Origin: Mycobacterium scrofulaceum | GTDB taxonomy: Bacteria; Actinomycetota; Actinomycetes; Mycobacteriales; Mycobacteriaceae | Direction: 5' to 3' | Length of the DNA stretch: 52,009 nt | Assembly (NCBI RefSeq): GCF_002086735.1 | Contig: NZ_MVIJ01000042.1 | Span: 1 to 52,009, forward strand | Shown here: piece after piece, positions 33,740-43,277 of the stretch | How positions within the stretch are numbered: the first letter of the stretch is position 1 | How the letters are laid out: each line of letters begins with the position of its first letter | The notes under the pieces: model-generated | Told to the model about the DNA's origin: nothing | What the model saw: the letters and a program-made list of their open reading frames with translations, nothing else | Databases searched by the model: none | Translations under genes and position numbers: made by a program

Positions 33740-34854
33740 TGATCGCCGCGGGCACCGCGGTGCTCGACGGTCGGGTGCACCGGCCGGGCTGGCTGCAGAC
33801 GGAAGGCGGGCGGATCGCGGCCTGCGGGGCGGGTGCGCCGCCCCGCGCGGCCGACGCCGAATTCCCCGACGGCACGGTCGTGCCCGGCTTCGTCGACATG
33901 CACGTGCACGGCGGAGGCGGCGCGTCCTACACCGACCCCGACGGCATCGCCGGGGCCGCGGATTTCCACCTGCGGCACGGCACCACGACGACGCTCGCCA
34001 GCCTGGTGACGGCCTCGCCCGCGGAGTTGCTCGCCGGGGTGCGCGCGCTCGCCGAGGCCGTCCGGCGCGGCACCGTCGCCGGTATCCACCTGGAGGGGCC
34101 GTGGCTGAGCCGGGCCCGCTGCGGTGCGCACGACCCCGCCCGGATGCGCGACCCGGACCCGGCCGAGATCGACGCCGTGCTCGACGCCGCCGACGGCGCG
34201 GTCCGGATGGTCACCCTGGCGCCCGAGCTACCCGGGGCCGACGCGGCGATCCGGCGCCTGCTCGACGCCGGGGTCGTTGTGGCCGTGGGGCATACGGACG
34301 CCACCTACGAGCAGGCCGAGCACGCGATCGCGCTGGGCGCCACCGTCGGCACCCACCTGTTCAACGCGATGCCGCCGCTGCACCATCGCGAGCCCGGCCC
34401 GGCGCTCGCCCTGCTGCGCCACCAAGGGGTCACCGTCGAGCTGATCGCCGACGGCGTGCACATGCACCCGGCCGTCGCGCGCGCGGTGGTCGGGGCGGCC
34501 GGTCCCGGCCGGGTCGCCGTGGTCACCGACGCGATCGCCGCGGCCGGCTGCGACGACGGGTCGTTCCGGCTCGGCGCGGTGCCGATCGACGTGGAGGCCG
34601 GTGTCGCGCGCGTGCGCGGCACGTCGACGATCGCGGGCAGCACCGCCACCATGGACCGCCTCTTTCGCAACGTGGCCGCCGACGCGGGACTGGCCGCCGC
34701 GGTGCAGACGACGTCGGCGACGCCGGCGCGCGCCGTCGGCCTCGATCGGGTGGGCAGCCTGAACGCCGGCTACGACGCCGATCTGGTCGTGCTGGATCGC
34801 GATCTGCGGGTGGCCGCCGTGATGGCGGCCGGCCGCTGGCGGGTGGGCGGCTAG
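33733..34854 (+). CDS. nagA: N-acetylglucosamine-6-phosphate deacetylase
   Basis: This 373-residue amidohydrolase converts GlcNAc 6-phosphate to GlcN 6-phosphate and acetate. It shows the metal and substrate motifs HVHGGGG, IHLEGPWL, AVGHTDATYEQ, THLFNAMPPLHHREPG and the catalytic Asp in VTDAIAAAG. The ATG at 33733 overlaps sugI by 7 nt. With dacB1 and sugI it forms an operon that would fit cell-wall trimming and amino-sugar recovery. It convergently overlaps the next membrane-protein gene by 4 bp (CTAG). Confidence 0.93.
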   Translation: MVVIAAGTAVLDGRVHRPGWLQTEGGRIAACGAGAPPRAADAEFPDGTVVPGFVDMHVHGGGGASYTDPDGIAGAADFHLRHGTTTTLASLVTASPAELLAGVRALAEAVRRGTVAGIHLEGPWLSRARCGAHDPARMRDPDPAEIDAVLDAADGAVRMVTLAPELPGADAAIRRLLDAGVVVAVGHTDATYEQAEHAIALGATVGTHLFNAMPPLHHREPGPALALLRHQGVTVELIADGVHMHPAVARAVVGAAGPGRVAVVTDAIAAAGCDDGSFRLGAVPIDVEAGVARVRGTSTIAGSTATMDRLFRNVAADAGLAAAVQTTSATPARAVGLDRVGSLNAGYDADLVVLDRDLRVAAVMAAGRWRVGG

Positions 34855-35879
34855 CGCAGCCGCCGGGTGACGCGGGAAAGGGCCAGCGCCCCAACGGCTC
34901 CCATCGCCATCGCGGTCAGCGTCTGCCGCGCGCTGATCCCCTCGTCGGGTTGTACGCGCGGGGCGATGATCGCCGGCGGCGGCGGGGCGACGTGGCGGGA
35001 GCGCGGGTGATCGGACGCCGTCGCGGCCCACGCCGTGCAGAACAGCACGAGATAGGAGGTGATGTAGGCGAACACCATCAGGCCCAGCACCGGGCCGAAG
35101 GTGGCGCCCGCCGGGCTGCGCAGCACCGCGCGCAGATACAGGGATCCCGCCTGCTTGAAAGCCTCGAACCCGACCGCCGCGATGAGCGCGCCCCGCATCG
35201 AGTCGGCCAGGCTCACCTTCTCCCGCGGCAGCCGGGCGATCATCCAAGCGAACAGCAACCACGACACCGCCGTCGAGATCACGATCGACAGCAGCCAGAA
35301 GAACCAGTCCAGCACCGCAAACTGCGGTATGCCAAGCCATTTCAGTAGCGCGCCCAGGGGTGCGTCGTGGCCGACGGTGGTCAGGCCGACGGTGGCCATG
35401 GTCACCGCGAACGTCCCCAGCATGGCCACCAGGTCGGAGAGCTTGTTGCGCACGAAGCCCGGCGACTCGATGCGCTCCTCCCACCACATCTCCGTCAACG
35501 CCTGGCGCAGGTGCGATATCCAGCCCAGGCCCGCCCACACCGCCGTCGCCAGGCCGATGACACCGACCGACGCCCGCGCGTTGATCGCCGAGTTCATCAG
35601 GTCCAGCAGCTGATCGCCCAGCGCGCCGGTCACCTGGGACCGGATGTGGTCGTCGATCGTCTTGAGCAGCTCCGGCCGCCGCGACAGGACGAACCCGAAG
35701 GCCGCGAAACCGACCATCAGCAACGGGAATAACGCGAAGATCGTGTAGTAGGTGAGACCGGCCGCGAAGAACCCGCCGTTGCGGCCGTCGAAGCGCTGGT
35801 AGGCGCGCAGGACGTGGTCCAACCAGCCGTACCGGGCCCGCAGCCGATCGAGGAGGCCCGCGTTGGCCGGCTCGCTCAT
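34851..35879 (-). CDS. YihY/BrkB-family inner-membrane protein (Rv3335c-like)
   Basis: This 342-residue protein has six predicted membrane helices and the family landmarks FFAAGLTYYTIFALFPLLMV near residue 40 and the loop SHLRQALTEMWWEERI. The family was once annotated as RNase BN; that is not supported, and its molecular role is unknown. A seventh hydrophobic stretch may lie at the C-terminus (about 318-336). It follows trpS on the same strand with a 7-bp gap, as in M. tuberculosis, so the two are probably co-transcribed. Confidence 0.88.
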   Translation of the reverse strand: MSEPANAGLLDRLRARYGWLDHVLRAYQRFDGRNGGFFAAGLTYYTIFALFPLLMVGFAAFGFVLSRRPELLKTIDDHIRSQVTGALGDQLLDLMNSAINARASVGVIGLATAVWAGLGWISHLRQALTEMWWEERIESPGFVRNKLSDLVAMLGTFAVTMATVGLTTVGHDAPLGALLKWLGIPQFAVLDWFFWLLSIVISTAVSWLLFAWMIARLPREKVSLADSMRGALIAAVGFEAFKQAGSLYLRAVLRSPAGATFGPVLGLMVFAYITSYLVLFCTAWAATASDHPRSRHVAPPPPAIIAPRVQPDEGISARQTLTAMAMGAVGALALSRVTRRLR

Positions 35880-35886
35880 GTGAAAC

Positions 35887-36906
35887 TCATCCTCGCTGCG
35901 GAAGGAACCCGAGCCGATCGTAGACCCGCCGGACGGTTTCGCCGGCGATGTCCTCGGCCCGCCGCGCCCCCGCGGCGAGCACCCCCTCCAATTCGGCTGG
36001 GTCGGCGAGGAACTCGTCGACGCGGGCCTTGATCGGCCCGACGAACTCGACGACCGCCTCGGCGGTCTCCTTCTTCAGGTCGCCGTAACCCCGTCCGGCG
36101 TAGCCCTCGACGAGCTTGTCGATGCCCACGCCGGTGACCGCCGACTGGATGGTCAGCAGATTGGACACGCCCGGCTTGGCGTCGATGTCGAAACGGATCT
36201 CCCGCTCGCTGTCGGTGACCGCCGAGCGAATCTTCTTGGCGGACGCGGCGGGGTCGTCGAGCAGATTGATCAAGCCGGCATCGGTGGCCGCCGACTTGCT
36301 CATCTTCGAGGTCGGATCCGCCAGGTCGTAGATCTTGGCGGTGGCCTTGGGGATCAGCAGGTCGGGAACCACGAAGGTGCCGGGGAACCGGCTGTTGAAC
36401 CGCTGCGCCACGTCGCGCGCCAGCTCGAGATGCTGGCGCTGGTCCTCGCCCACCGGCACCAGTTCGGCGTCGTAGGCCAGGACGTCGGCGGCCTGCAACA
36501 CCGGATAGGTGAACAGCCCCACGGTGGTCGAGTCCCCGCCCTGGCGGGCCGACTTGTCTTTGAACTGCGTCATCCGCGAGGCCTGCCCGAAGCCGGTGAA
36601 GCAGCCCAGGACCCAGGCCAGCTGGGAGTGGGCGGGCACGTGGCTCTGCACGAAGACGGTGCTGCGGGCGGGGTCGATGCCCAGCGCCAGGTACTGCGCG
36701 GCCGTGACCAGCGTCCGGCGCCGCAGCGCCGCGGGATCCTGCGGGATGGTGATGGCGTGCAGGTCGACCACGCAGAAGAACGGCTCGTGGTCGTCCTGCA
36801 GCGCGACCCACTGGGTGATGGCGCCCAGGGCGTTCCCCAGGTGGAGCGAATCGGAGGTGGGCTGCACGCCGGAGAAGATCCGGCGGGATCCGGTAGCGGT
36901 GCTCAT
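35887..36906 (-). CDS. trpS: Tryptophanyl-tRNA synthetase
   Basis: This 339-residue class I synthetase charges tRNA-Trp. The HIGH-type motif reads HLGN (22-25, in PTSDSLHLGNALG) and the KMSKS loop is intact around residue 205. The length is typical of bacterial TrpRS. The ATG at 36906 follows GAAAAG some 17 nt upstream, a weak site. There is no T-box in the 148-bp divergent region; instead a perfect 7-bp inverted repeat lies 49-72 bp upstream. It corresponds to Rv3336c. Confidence 0.96.
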   Translation of the reverse strand: MSTATGSRRIFSGVQPTSDSLHLGNALGAITQWVALQDDHEPFFCVVDLHAITIPQDPAALRRRTLVTAAQYLALGIDPARSTVFVQSHVPAHSQLAWVLGCFTGFGQASRMTQFKDKSARQGGDSTTVGLFTYPVLQAADVLAYDAELVPVGEDQRQHLELARDVAQRFNSRFPGTFVVPDLLIPKATAKIYDLADPTSKMSKSAATDAGLINLLDDPAASAKKIRSAVTDSEREIRFDIDAKPGVSNLLTIQSAVTGVGIDKLVEGYAGRGYGDLKKETAEAVVEFVGPIKARVDEFLADPAELEGVLAAGARRAEDIAGETVRRVYDRLGFLPQRG

Positions 36907-36954
36907 GATGCATCGATCTTTTCACGCGGGCCTTTCCGCGGGGCCGCGGCCGCT

Positions 36955-36978
36955 GAGTGTGCGGCCAGCTTCACACTC
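36955..36978. repeat. 7-bp inverted repeat upstream of trpS
   Basis: GAGTGTG (36955-36961) and CACACTC (36972-36978) flank 10 bp. This may be an operator or a copy of a dispersed palindromic repeat; the TTCACACTCGCG part recurs at 46610-46621. Confidence 0.5.
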
Positions 36979-37017
36979 GCGAGCGACCGGCGCCCCCGCC
37001 CTCGCGCCGGGCCCGCC

Positions 37018-37045
37018 TTGCGGTACCGGCGGTACCGCATTTAAT
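37018..37045 (+). promoter_or_regulatory. Promoter with a palindromic operator in its spacer (hydrolase gene)
   Basis: TTGCGG (37018-37023), 16 bp, then TTTAAT (37040-37045). The perfect repeat GCGGTACC (37020-37027) and GGTACCGC (37031-37038), with a 3-bp centre, fills the spacer. A bound protein would block RNA polymerase. Confidence 0.6.
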
Positions 37046-37054
37046 GTCGGGACC

Positions 37055-37906
37055 ATGGGGAGCTTGGGGACACGTCCACCGATCCATCTCGGTTCCGGCG
37101 AACCGGTGCTGCTGCTGCACCCGTTCCTGCTGTCCCAGGCGGTGTGGGCGGACGTCGCCCAGCGGCTGGCCGACACCGGGCGGTACGAGGTCTTCGCGCC
37201 GACGATGGCCGGGCACAACGGCGGGCCGCCGGCCGGGACCTGGTTTTTGTCCTCGGCCGTGCTGGCCGACCACGTGGAACGGCAGATGGACGAGCTGGGC
37301 TGGGACACCGCCCACATCGTCGGCAACTCGCTGGGCGGCTGGGTCGCGTTCGAACTCGAGCGGCGCGGCCGGGCGCGCAGCGTGATGGGCATCGCCCCGG
37401 CCGGCGGGTGGACGCGCTGGAGCCCGGCCAAGTTCGAGGTGATCGCCAAGTTCGTCCTGGGCATCCCGCTGCTGGTGCTGGCCTGGCTGTTCGGGCCGAA
37501 GGTGATGCGGCTTCCGTTCAGCCGCCGGCTCGCCACCTACGCGATCAGCGCGACGCCCGACGGGGTCACCGAAGAGCAGCTGCTCGGCTGCATCGACGAC
37601 GTCGCCCACTGCCCCGCCTACTTCCAGCTGCTGGTCAAGTCGCTGCTGCTGCACGGCCTGCGGGAGCTGGCCGACAACGCCGTCCCGGCGCACCTGGTCA
37701 TCTGCGAAAAGGACCGGATCGTGCCCGCGCCCCGGTTCAGCCGGCACTTCACCACCCACCTGCCCGACGACCACCAGGTCACCAAGCTCGACGGCGTGGG
37801 TCACATCCCGATGTTCGAGGCGCCCGAGCGCGTCACCGAACTGATCACCGAGTTCCTCGAGGAGTGCACCTCGACGAGCCGGGGCGCCAACCCCTCGGCT
37901 AGTTAG
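37055..37906 (+). CDS. Alpha/beta-hydrolase
   Basis: A 283-residue hydrolase with the nucleophile elbow GNSLGGW (Ser92), the acid near EKDRIVPA and the catalytic His in GVGHIPMFEAP. The oxyanion region is LLLHPFLLS. The substrate is unknown. ATG 37055 is chosen because the -10 TTTAAT ends 9 nt upstream; the open frame extends further 5' over the trpS promoter, which is not plausible as coding. As I recall, M. tuberculosis carries two shorter adjacent frames here (Rv3337, Rv3338), so this may be the intact form. It overlaps the icd1 3' end by 8 bp, convergently. Confidence 0.85.
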   Translation: MGSLGTRPPIHLGSGEPVLLLHPFLLSQAVWADVAQRLADTGRYEVFAPTMAGHNGGPPAGTWFLSSAVLADHVERQMDELGWDTAHIVGNSLGGWVAFELERRGRARSVMGIAPAGGWTRWSPAKFEVIAKFVLGIPLLVLAWLFGPKVMRLPFSRRLATYAISATPDGVTEEQLLGCIDDVAHCPAYFQLLVKSLLLHGLRELADNAVPAHLVICEKDRIVPAPRFSRHFTTHLPDDHQVTKLDGVGHIPMFEAPERVTELITEFLEECTSTSRGANPSAS

Positions 37907-39122
37907 CCAGCTTCTTTTCCAGGTTCTCGGCGATCGAGTTGAGGAACTCCTCGCTCTGCTGCCATTCCTGGTCGGGGCCGATGAGGATGGCGAGGTCCTT
38001 GGTCATCTTGCCGCTCTCGACGGTCGCGACGACCACGTCCTCCAGCGTCTGCGCGAACTCGATCACCTCGGGGGTGTCGTCCAGTTTCCCGCGATGCTGC
38101 AGCCCCCGCGTCCAGGCGAAGATCGACGCGATCGGGTTCGTCGAGGTCGGCTTGCCGGCCTGGTACTGCCGGAAGTGCCGGGTGACGGTGCCGTGCGCGG
38201 CCTCGGCCTCCACCGTCTTGCCGTCGGCGGTCATCAGCACCGACGTCATCAGCCCCAGCGAGCCGTAGCCCTGCGCGACGAGGTCGGACTGGACGTCCCC
38301 GTCGTAGTTCTTGCAGGCCCACACGTAGCCGCCCTCCCACTTGAGGCAGGCGGCCACCATGTCGTCGATCAGCCGGTGCTCGTAGGTCAGCCCCTCGGCC
38401 TCGAACTGGTCCTTGAACTCCTCGTCGTAGATGCGCTGGAACTCGTCTTTGAACATGCCGTCGTAGGCCTTGAGGATGGTGTTCTTGGTGGACAGGTACA
38501 CCGGCCACTTGGCGTTGAGGCCGTAGGCCAGCGAGGCGCGCGCGAAGTCCCGGACGGATTCCTTGAAGTTGTACATCCCCATCACGACGCCGCCGTCGTC
38601 GGGAATGGACACCACCTCGTGCACCATCGGCTCGCTGCCGTCGGCGGGCGTGAACGTGATGCTGACGGTGCCCGGCTTGTCCACCTTGAAGTTGGTGGCC
38701 CGGTACTGGTCGCCGAACGCGTGCCGGCCGATGACGATCGGCTTGGTCCAGCCCGGCACCAGCCGCGGCACGTTGGAGATCACGATCGGCTCACGAAAGA
38801 TGGTGCCGCCCAGAATGTTCCGGATGGTGCCGTTGGGCGATAGCCACATCTTCTTCAGGTTGAATTCGTGGACGCGCGCCTCGTCGGGGGTGATGGTGGC
38901 GCACTTGACGCCCACGCCGTGCCTCTTGATGGCATACGCGGCGTCGATCGTCACCTGGTCGTTGGTGCGGTCACGGTTCTCGATGCCGAGATCGTAGTAG
39001 TCCAGGTTGATGTCGAGGTGCGGCAGGATCAGCATGTCCTTGATGAACTTCCAGATGACGCGGGTCATCTCGTCACCGTCGAGCTCGACTACGGGCCCTT
39101 TGACCTTGATCTTGTTGGACAT
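37899..39122 (-). CDS. icd1: NADP-dependent isocitrate dehydrogenase, dimeric eukaryotic-like type
   Basis: This 407-residue TCA-cycle enzyme oxidises isocitrate to 2-oxoglutarate with NADP. The pattern VVELDGDEMTRVIWKFIK at the start, SPNGTIRNILGGTIFREPI, and YKNYDGDV-like WACKNYDGDVQSD define the subfamily II (mitochondrial-like) type. It corresponds to Rv3339c. The ATG at 39122 follows GAAGAGAAAG. It lies 48 bp downstream of icd2, but a strong hairpin separates them, so icd1 may depend on its own promoter or on read-through. Confidence 0.95.
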   Translation of the reverse strand: MSNKIKVKGPVVELDGDEMTRVIWKFIKDMLILPHLDINLDYYDLGIENRDRTNDQVTIDAAYAIKRHGVGVKCATITPDEARVHEFNLKKMWLSPNGTIRNILGGTIFREPIVISNVPRLVPGWTKPIVIGRHAFGDQYRATNFKVDKPGTVSITFTPADGSEPMVHEVVSIPDDGGVVMGMYNFKESVRDFARASLAYGLNAKWPVYLSTKNTILKAYDGMFKDEFQRIYDEEFKDQFEAEGLTYEHRLIDDMVAACLKWEGGYVWACKNYDGDVQSDLVAQGYGSLGLMTSVLMTADGKTVEAEAAHGTVTRHFRQYQAGKPTSTNPIASIFAWTRGLQHRGKLDDTPEVIEFAQTLEDVVVATVESGKMTKDLAILIGPDQEWQQSEEFLNSIAENLEKKLAN

Positions 39123-39145
39123 ACCGAGCTCGGCTTTCTCTTCGC

Positions 39146-39170
39146 GGCCCTGGGCCCGCGGCCCCGGGCC
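39146..39170 (-). terminator. Strong hairpin after icd2
   Basis: GGCCCTGGGCC (39146-39156) and GGCCCCGGGCC (39160-39170) pair at 10 of 11 positions around CGC. It starts right at the icd2 stop codon and precedes icd1. There is no U-tract. Confidence 0.55.
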
Positions 39171-41411
<2,241 letters not shown>

Positions 41412-41520
41412 GGTCCCTCTCCCGGCGTGGAAAATCTTCGAATATCGGTCAGATATCTGGGGGGCTCAGCGTTCTTCCTGCCACGTTATCAAGGGCGTTT
41501 GGGCAGGTGTCGACCTGCCA

Positions 41521-41549
41521 TTGGCACGGAGTCGGCACAGTAAGCTAAT
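41521..41549 (+). promoter_or_regulatory. Promoter of the metC leader
   Basis: TTGGCA (41521-41526), 17 bp, then GCTAAT (41544-41549). This predicts a transcript start near 41556, almost exactly at the 5' edge of the riboswitch. Confidence 0.55.
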
Positions 41550-41558
41550 CTTCGTATT

Positions 41559-41675
41559 GGTCATGAGCGCCAGCATCAAGCCCCGGCTTGCTGGCCGGCA
41601 ACCCTCCAACCGCGGTGGGGTGCCCCGGGTGATGACCAGGTCTAGTAGCCACAGGCTGCGCGGCAAGCGCGGGTC
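41559..41675 (+). ncRNA. SAM-IV riboswitch aptamer
   Basis: The sequence matches the actinomycete SAM-IV class, known upstream of sulfur genes in mycobacteria. P1 pairs GGTCAT (41559-41564) with ATGACC (41632-41637). Inside are the conserved CCCCGGCTTGCTGGCCGGCA, ACCCTCC and GGTGGGGTGC segments of the SAM-binding core. Downstream, GTAGCC/GGCTGC forms the 3' hairpin, followed by the pseudoknot strand around GCGCGG. S-adenosylmethionine should repress the downstream genes. The aptamer is followed by two mutually exclusive hairpins and a short ORF before metC. Confidence 0.93.
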
Positions 41676-41706
41676 CGCCATAACGGACCCCTGACTAGAG
41701 GGGAAG
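41671..41706 (+). promoter_or_regulatory. Expression platform: two exclusive hairpins at a leader-ORF ribosome site
   Basis: Hairpin A: GGGTCCG (41671-41677) with CGGACCC (41684-41690). Hairpin B: CCCCT (41688-41692) with AGGGG (41699-41703). They share 41688-41690. Hairpin B contains the Shine-Dalgarno GAGGGGA (41698-41704) that lies 7 nt before ATG 41712. Confidence 0.6.
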
Positions 41707-41711
41707 ACGTC

Positions 41712-41798
41712 ATGTGCACACCTTCGGCTCTTTCTTCGGCCCTTTCTTGTTCGGCTCCTTCGGATCGGCTCATGTGTCGAATCGCGTGTCGTTGCTAA
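41712..41798 (+). CDS. Candidate Cys-rich leader peptide upstream of metC
   Basis: A 28-codon ORF between the SAM-IV riboswitch and metC with a well-placed Shine-Dalgarno (GAGGGGA, 7 nt). It encodes five cysteines, at 2, 13, 22, 26 and 28, ending DRLMCRIACRC. An in-frame ATG at 41772 would give the octapeptide MCRIACRC. Cys-rich short ORFs that attenuate cysteine and sulfur genes are known in mycobacteria. The UGU-CGU-UGC-UAA end lies in one arm of a hairpin (41790-41821). MetC uses sulfide, so cysteine/sulfur sensing would make sense. Translation has not been shown. Confidence 0.55.
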   Translation: MCTPSALSSALSCSAPSDRLMCRIACRC

Positions 41799-41821
41799 CC
41801 CGCGGCTAACCCGCCAGCAAC
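41790..41821 (+). promoter_or_regulatory. Two-part hairpin covering the last Cys codons of the leader ORF
   Basis: Outer stem GTTGCT (41790-41795) with AGCAAC (41816-41821); inner stem GCGG (41802-41805) with CCGC (41811-41814). A ribosome at the final Cys codons would melt the outer stem. It lies 44 nt before the metC GTG. Confidence 0.45.
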
Positions 41822-41865
41822 CCCGATACCCGATTCGCCCACCCCGAAGCAGAAAGCACACCCAC

Positions 41866-43266
41866 GTGAGCCCCGACAACACCACCACCAGCACCACCAG
41901 CACCGACGCCACCAGCGACGACACCGATCCGGCCGCGCGCTGGTCGTTCGAGACCAAGCAGGTGCACGCCGGCCAGCAACCGGACCGGGCCACCCACGCC
42001 CGCGCCCTGCCGATCTACCAGACCACGTCGTACACCTTCGACGACACCTCCCACGCCGCGGCCCTGTTCGGGCTCGAGGTGCCGGGCAACATTTACACCC
42101 GGATCGGCAACCCGACCACCGACGTCGTCGAGCAGCGCATCGCCGCGCTCGAGGGCGGTGTGGCCGCGCTGTTCCTCAGCTCGGGACAGGCCGCTGAGAC
42201 GTTCGCCATATTGAACCTCGCCTGTGCCGGGGATCACATCGTCTCCAGCCCGCGCCTGTACGGCGGCACCTACAACCTGTTCCACTACTCGCTGGCCAAG
42301 CTGGGCATCGAGGTCAGCTTCGTCGACGATCCCGACGACCTGGACGCCTGGCAGGCCGCCGTGCGGCCGAACACCAAGGCGTTCTTCGGCGAGACCATCT
42401 CCAACCCGCAGATCGACGTGCTGGACATCCCCGGCGTGGCCGGGATCGCGCATGCCAACGGGATACCGCTGATCGTCGACAACACCATCGCCACGCCGTA
42501 CCTGATCCAGCCGCTGCAGCACGGCGCGGACATCGTGGTGCATTCGGCGACCAAATACCTGGGCGGGCACGGGGCCGCGATCGCCGGCGTCATCGTCGAC
42601 GGCGGCACCTTCGACTGGACGCAGGGCCGCTTCCCCGGGTTCACCACGCCCGATCCGAGCTACCACGGCGTGGTGTTCGCCGAGCTCGGCCCGCCGGCGT
42701 ACGCGCTCAAGGCGCGCGTCCAGCTGCTGCGCGACCTCGGGTCCGCCGCCTCGCCGTTCAACGCGTTCCTGGTCGCCCAGGGCATCGAGACGCTGAGCCT
42801 GCGCATCGAGCGGCACGTCGCCAACGCGCAACGGGTCGCCGAATACCTGGCCGGCCATGACGGTGTGCTCGCGGTCAACTACGCGGGCCTGCCCAGCTCG
42901 CCCTGGCACGAGCGGGCAAAGAAGCTGGCGCCCAAGGGGACCGGCGCGGTGCTGTCGTTCGAGCTGGCCGGCGGAGTCGAGGCGGGCAAGGCGTTCGTCA
43001 ACGCGCTGAAGCTGCACAGCCACGTCGCCAACATCGGCGACGTGCGGTCGCTGGTGATCCACCCCGCGTCGACCACCCACGCCCAGCTCAGCCCGGCCGA
43101 GCAACTGAGCACCGGCGTCAGCCCCGGGCTGGTGCGGCTGGCCGTCGGGATCGAGGGCATCGACGACATCCTGGCCGATCTGGAGCTCGGCTTCGCCGCG
43201 GCGCGCAAATTCGGCGCGGACGCGAACAACTCGGGTGCCGACCCGCAAGCAGTGGCGGCGTTCTGA
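41866..43266 (+). CDS. metC: O-acetylhomoserine sulfhydrylase
   Basis: This 466-residue PLP enzyme makes homocysteine from O-acetylhomoserine and sulfide. The PLP lysine is Lys230 in VVHSATKYLGGH. The Cys/Met-metabolism signatures YTRIGNPTTD, LFLSSGQAAET and PLIVDNTIATPYL are present. An unstructured Thr/Ser/Asp-rich tail occupies the first ~20 residues. The GTG at 41866 has only a weak purine-rich Shine-Dalgarno (AGAAAG), so coupling to the upstream leader is possible. It lies 11 bp before metA. It corresponds to Rv3340. Confidence 0.95.
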   Translation: MSPDNTTTSTTSTDATSDDTDPAARWSFETKQVHAGQQPDRATHARALPIYQTTSYTFDDTSHAAALFGLEVPGNIYTRIGNPTTDVVEQRIAALEGGVAALFLSSGQAAETFAILNLACAGDHIVSSPRLYGGTYNLFHYSLAKLGIEVSFVDDPDDLDAWQAAVRPNTKAFFGETISNPQIDVLDIPGVAGIAHANGIPLIVDNTIATPYLIQPLQHGADIVVHSATKYLGGHGAAIAGVIVDGGTFDWTQGRFPGFTTPDPSYHGVVFAELGPPAYALKARVQLLRDLGSAASPFNAFLVAQGIETLSLRIERHVANAQRVAEYLAGHDGVLAVNYAGLPSSPWHERAKKLAPKGTGAVLSFELAGGVEAGKAFVNALKLHSHVANIGDVRSLVIHPASTTHAQLSPAEQLSTGVSPGLVRLAVGIEGIDDILADLELGFAAARKFGADANNSGADPQAVAAF

Positions 43267-43277
43267 GGAGCCCGGCG

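Noticed and set aside
36955..36978. CRP-type site TGTG...CACA before trpS
   Set aside because: The spacing between half-sites is 10, where the mycobacterial CRP consensus TGTGA-N6-TCACA gives 8.
36907..37054. T-box or Trp-responsive leader before trpS
   Set aside because: No specifier loop, T-box sequence or Trp-rich short ORF is visible; only a simple palindrome is present.
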